From positions 62,001 through 126,000 of the forward strand of contig NZ_BOOB01000030.1 of NCBI RefSeq assembly GCF_016863015.1: a stretch of DNA of 64,000 bases, given 5' to 3'. Below the pieces are notes generated by a model. It ran no database searches, was not told the origin of the DNA, and was given only the letters and a program-made list of their open reading frames with translations. The position numbers and the translations under genes are program-made. This DNA is from Microbispora amethystogenes. GTDB lineage: Bacteria > Actinomycetota > Actinomycetes > Streptosporangiales > Streptosporangiaceae. Below, piece by piece: positions 60,647 to 64,000 of this stretch. Position 1 is the first letter of the stretch. The number at the start of each line of letters is the position of its first letter.

Positions 60647-62260
60647 GTGAGCGATGGGGACAGCATGAACTTCTGCCTGAGTGACCTCGTGCCACCACTG
60701 CGCTGGAGTGATGCCGCCCGCATCGGGACGCTCGACCGGCCGGGGCTGCCCGACGCCTGGTGGCGCACGCTTCCCCTGCACCGGGTGCTGGCCGTCGCGG
60801 ACGCCGACGCGCTCGCCGAGCTGCTCACCGTCCTCGCGCTGGAGCACTGGCCCGCCGCGGCCGTCGGCGACGTGCTGCCCGCGCTGTACGTGCTCGATCC
60901 CGACGAGGCCGACGACCCCCAGGTCGCGATCGCGCTCGATCGGGCGGGATCATGGCACGGCCTGCTCGCGCTGTCCGGCCGGGAGCTGGCCGACCAGCCC
61001 TTCGTCAAGGCGCGGCCGGTGCTGGCCGCCCTGTTCTCCGCCGTCTTCGCCCGGATGGCGGACTCCGCCGAGACGGCTTCTGAGACGGCTTCTGAGACGG
61101 CTTCCAAGACGACTCAGAAGGGCGAGGTCTCCGGAAGCCTGCCGGACGAGCCCGAACCGGGGCCGGCCGACCCTCCCGAAGTGATCCCCGAGCTGATCCC
61201 CGAGCTGATCGACGCGGCCTTCGCCGACCTCGACGACCAGACCTGGATGGTGGCGCAGAACCGGGTCTTCACCGACGACCCGTCGGCGCCCGAGCAGCTC
61301 GCCAGGCTCCTCGGCGTACCCTCCGAGGTGCTCGCCGACGCCGAGGCGGCCCTGCGCGGCCGGATCGCCCAGTGGCTCGCGTCTCCGGAGGCGGCGCCGT
61401 ACAACGAGCATCTGGCCCGGCTCACCGCCGCGCTCGGGGTCGCGGTGCCGAAGGCGCGGCTGGTCGCGGCGGCCGACTGGCACGGGCGCGAACTGCGCTC
61501 GCTGGAGGTGCCCGCCTGGCGGTTCGTGCTCGCCACGCTGCCCGACCACCGGCTCTCCGGCGACTGGCTGGTGGCCGGGGACGTCGAGGACCTGAGGGAG
61601 CGGACCCGCGCCCTCATCACGGCGGCCGAGCGGCCGCCGACCGTCTCGCAGGCGCTCGAACTGGTCCGCTCGCTCGGCGTCCGTCCCGACGCGGCCAGGG
61701 AGTGGCTGGACAGCGTCCCGCAGCTACGCGCGCAGCGGGTGCCCCGGGGGCGCGGGCTCAAGGACGTGTCGCTCACCCGGCGGTGCTTCCGGCAGCCGGA
61801 CGGCAGGTGGTGGCTGCGGGTCGACGTCTCCGGCGACCACCTCGGCGGCGGCGAGGTGATGCTGCCGACCGGGTTCGCGGCCTACGTCGGGCTCGCCCCC
61901 GGCGACACCCGGACCGTGCAGAGCGCCGCCGGGGACATCGGCCTCTCCTGGCACACCCGGCCGTCGCTGGGCTCGCTGCGGCGGATCCTCACCGAGGTCT
62001 CGGCCGAGGAGGGCAGCCACATCTTCCTGACCCTGTCCGAGGAGGGCCTGCTGCGCGTACGGCACCTCCCGGCGGCGGGCGGCGACGAGATGCGGCGGGC
62101 GCTGCGCCTCGTCGGCTACACCGCTCCGGGCGGCACGCCCGAGCAGGCGGCGCGGGTGATCGCGACGCGGGTCGGGCTCGCCGGGCCCGCCGGGCGGCCG
62201 GAGATCCTCGCGCGGCTGCGCGAACGCGGGGACCGCGACCTGCTGACCCTGCTGGGATAG
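60647..62260 (+). CDS. Unrecognised 537-residue protein paired with the RelE-UvrD gene
   Basis: A soluble, Leu/Asp-rich protein. The first part (FCLSDLVPPLRWSDAARIGT; TLPLHRVLAVADADALAELL; LSGRELADQPFVKARPVLAA) is followed by a low-complexity linker with three SETA-type repeats. Then PELIPELIDAAFADLDDQTW, ERDAL-like helices, SLTRRCFRQPDGRWWLRVDV and LPTGFAAYVGLAPGDT. No enzyme motif is evident. Its stop lies 4 bases before the ATG of the helicase fusion, so the two are surely a unit. A GTG at 60647 or the ATG at 60665 may be the start. Not recognised. Confidence 0.75.
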   Translation: MSDGDSMNFCLSDLVPPLRWSDAARIGTLDRPGLPDAWWRTLPLHRVLAVADADALAELLTVLALEHWPAAAVGDVLPALYVLDPDEADDPQVAIALDRAGSWHGLLALSGRELADQPFVKARPVLAALFSAVFARMADSAETASETASETASKTTQKGEVSGSLPDEPEPGPADPPEVIPELIPELIDAAFADLDDQTWMVAQNRVFTDDPSAPEQLARLLGVPSEVLADAEAALRGRIAQWLASPEAAPYNEHLARLTAALGVAVPKARLVAAADWHGRELRSLEVPAWRFVLATLPDHRLSGDWLVAGDVEDLRERTRALITAAERPPTVSQALELVRSLGVRPDAAREWLDSVPQLRAQRVPRGRGLKDVSLTRRCFRQPDGRWWLRVDVSGDHLGGGEVMLPTGFAAYVGLAPGDTRTVQSAAGDIGLSWHTRPSLGSLRRILTEVSAEEGSHIFLTLSEEGLLRVRHLPAAGGDEMRRALRLVGYTAPGGTPEQAARVIATRVGLAGPAGRPEILARLRERGDRDLLTLLG

Positions 62261-62264
62261 CGGG

Positions 62265-64000
62265 ATGCCCCGGCTCGCGATCTCCCCGGAGTTCCTGCAC
62301 GGGCTCGGCGCGCTCCCCCGGCCCGTCCGCCGGGAGGCGATCCTCGCCGTACGCCGGTTCCTGCTGAACGCCTCCACCGCGCCGCACCCCGAGAGGGTGC
62401 GCAACGGCCGCGATCCGCGGGTCGCCACGCTGCGGCTCGCCGACCGCCACCGGGGGGTGGTCGTACGGCAGGACGACGTCTACTGGCTGCTGACCGTGCT
62501 GCCGGACGCCGAGGCGTGGTCGTACGCCCAGCGGCACCGGATCGGGGTGAACACGGCGGTCGGGATCGTCGAGGTCTGGGACGCCGAGGCGCTGGAGCGG
62601 ATCGAGCCGGCCCTGCGCCGGGCGTCGCGGAGCGGCGGCCGTCCGCTGTTCGAGGACTTCTGCGACACCGACCTGCTGAACATCGGCGTGGACGCCCGCC
62701 TGCTGCCGCTGCTGCGGATGATGACGTCGGAGGCCCACCTCGCCGCGGTGGAGCCGCTGCTCCCGCGCAGCCAGTTCGCGCCGCTGTCGGCGCTCGCCCG
62801 CGGCGGCTCGCTCGCGGCGGCCTGGCGCGAGCTGGACGCCTGCCGCTGCCGGGCGGCCGACGAGGTCGACCCCGAGGACCTGCTCACCGCGCTGCGGCGC
62901 AGCCCCGACCGGGCGGTCTTCACCGCCGACGCCGCCGAGCTGGAGCGGATCGTCGCCCAGCCCCACTGGTGCACGTTCCTCTACCCGCCGCAGCACACGT
63001 ACGCCAACTGGCCGTCGTACGACGAGCCGGTGCTGATCACCGGGGGCGCCGGCACCGGCAAGACGGTCATCGCGCTGCACCGCGCGGCCCTGCTGGCCCG
63101 CGCGGCCACCGGCCCGATCCTGCTGGTCACGTTCTCGCAGGGCCTCGCGACCGAGCTGTCCGCGCGGCTCGACATGATGGTCGGCGACGAGCTGGTGCGC
63201 AAGCGCGTCGAGGTGGGGAACGTGGACCGGATCGCCCACCGCATCGTCTCCGAGGCGGAGGGCCGCGCCCCGGCCCTGGTCTCCTCCGACGACCTGGCCG
63301 GGCTGTGGCAGGAGGCGGCCGCCGGGCGCTTCGGCAGGCACGGGAAGCACTCGGACCGGCGCTTCGGCAGCGCGTTCCTACTGCGGGAGTGGGAACAGGT
63401 GATCCTGGCGCAGGACCTGCGGACGCTGGAGGAGTACCAGGCGGCGGCGCGGCCCGGCCGCAGCGTGCCGCTGGACGCGGGGGCGAGGACCCTGGTGTGG
63501 GAGGCCGTCCAGCACGTCATCGGGCGGCTGCGCGAGACGGGCCGGCGGACCCTGCTCCAGCTCGCCTCCGAGGCGGCGGGGCTGCTGGGGCGGGCCGTGG
63601 GCGACCTCCTCGGCGACCGGGAGCCGGGGCGGGAGCCGTACCGGCACATCGTGGTGGACGAGGCGCAGGACCTGCACCCCGCGCAGTGGCGGCTGCTGCG
63701 GGCGGCGGTCCCCGCCGCCCCGAACGACCTGTTCATCCTGGGCGACCCGCACCAGCGCATGTTCGACACAAGGGTCGCGCTCGCGGACGTCGGCATCCCC
63801 GTCCGCCGGTTCCATCTGAAGCTCTCCTACCGGCTGCCGCCGGAGATGCTGTCGTGGGGGGTGCGGCTGCGCGGCGGCGGACCCGCCGACGGCCTGGTCG
63901 CGGGCAACGCCGGGCTGTACGGCTACCGCGGGCTCGGCCACGGGCCGCGCCCGATGGTGCGCGAGTACGTGACCCCGGCGGCGGAGATCGCCGGCCTCGT
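62265..64000 (+). CDS. RelE-like/UvrD helicase fusion protein (3' end beyond the window)
   Basis: About 578 codons are present. Residues 1-100 (ISPEFLHGLGALPRPVRREA; RNGRDPRVATLRLADRHRGV; YWLLTVLPDAEAWSYAQRHR) resemble a RelE/ParE toxin fold joined to helicases. Walker A GGAGTGKTVIALHR is near residue 263, SF1 motif Ia VTFSQGLATELSARL follows, and motif II IVVDEAQDLHPAQWRLLRA is near 463, with motif III LGDPHQRMFDTR and YRLPPEM after it. The later motifs lie off the edge. It follows the 537-residue gene by 4 bases. The RelE-like part could be a sensor or nuclease for translation or DNA stress. Confidence 0.85.
   Translation, partial: MPRLAISPEFLHGLGALPRPVRREAILAVRRFLLNASTAPHPERVRNGRDPRVATLRLADRHRGVVVRQDDVYWLLTVLPDAEAWSYAQRHRIGVNTAVGIVEVWDAEALERIEPALRRASRSGGRPLFEDFCDTDLLNIGVDARLLPLLRMMTSEAHLAAVEPLLPRSQFAPLSALARGGSLAAAWRELDACRCRAADEVDPEDLLTALRRSPDRAVFTADAAELERIVAQPHWCTFLYPPQHTYANWPSYDEPVLITGGAGTGKTVIALHRAALLARAATGPILLVTFSQGLATELSARLDMMVGDELVRKRVEVGNVDRIAHRIVSEAEGRAPALVSSDDLAGLWQEAAAGRFGRHGKHSDRRFGSAFLLREWEQVILAQDLRTLEEYQAAARPGRSVPLDAGARTLVWEAVQHVIGRLRETGRRTLLQLASEAAGLLGRAVGDLLGDREPGREPYRHIVVDEAQDLHPAQWRLLRAAVPAAPNDLFILGDPHQRMFDTRVALADVGIPVRRFHLKLSYRLPPEMLSWGVRLRGGGPADGLVAGNAGLYGYRGLGHGPRPMVREYVTPAAEIAGL

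Overview
The window is about 64 kb of very GC-rich DNA from an actinomycete. Small actinobacterial marker genes (DUF3107, DUF3117, MoeZ, DUF6758, an MgtE-like protein with DUF1003 and Mrp) and the gene order point to Streptosporangiales (a Nonomuraea, Streptosporangium or Microbispora relative), but the genus is an inference. No rRNA, tRNA, CRISPR array or insertion sequence was seen. Both ends cut through SF1 helicase genes.

Layout. 1-4.1 kb: UvrD/AdnA-type helicase (partial), debris of a GntR/UTRA regulator and another gene fragment, a small orphan gene and a Uma2-family protein. 4.1-8.4 kb: lspA and a TagF-like polyglycerol-phosphate polymerase, then an alkyltransferase-like repair protein. 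8.5-12.6 kb: a tandemly duplicated two-gene module, each a membrane-anchored protein plus a mycosin-like subtilase; one protease copy has lost all its catalytic residues. 12.6-13.5 kb: a membrane protein and winged-helix regulator behind a symmetric array of GGAAAGT boxes. 13.6-15.8 kb: moeZ and an alpha/beta hydrolase.

16.2-21.8 kb is the most unusual part: six tandem genes for small secreted proteins rich in Asn, Lys-Asn or Asn-Trp repeats. They share a signal peptide type, most share a leader sequence, and three share near-identical stem-loops. I recognise no named family in them. 21.9-24.8 kb: a divergent NHEJ locus (Ku against separate LigD-type ligase and polymerase genes). 24.9-29.8 kb: TetR, DUF3107, a MiaE-like ferritin-fold protein and a DEAD-box helicase with a very long disordered tail.

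29.8-44.5 kb: hydrolases, a RecB-like nuclease, a metallo-beta-lactamase-fold protein with damaged metal site, DUF6758, a Nudix hydrolase, a 1120-residue membrane-anchored beta-propeller, a CPBP protease, a CitE-like lyase, an EamA transporter and the MgtE-like, DUF1003 and Mrp trio. 44.5-48.4 kb: the envelope-stress group tatB, htrA, anti-sigma, sigE and an O-methyltransferase; sigma and anti-sigma are fused in frame here at a run of eight C. 48.4-58.1 kb: leucyl aminopeptidase, DUF3117, PaaX-like regulator, tag, DivIVA-like protein, a DHPS-tail protein, two LOG-family proteins, dapE, a lysozyme-fold protein, dapC and fdxA. 58.2-64 kb: a small orphan, a solute-binding lipoprotein, a methyltransferase, an unrecognised 537-residue protein and a RelE-like/UvrD helicase fusion (partial).

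From memory of Mycobacterium tuberculosis gene order, the first half resembles Rv3202c-Rv3211 and the second half Rv1177-Rv1232c, so this window joins two conserved actinobacterial segments and carries extra material, chiefly the Asn-rich cluster, the duplicated protease module and the NHEJ locus, between core genes.
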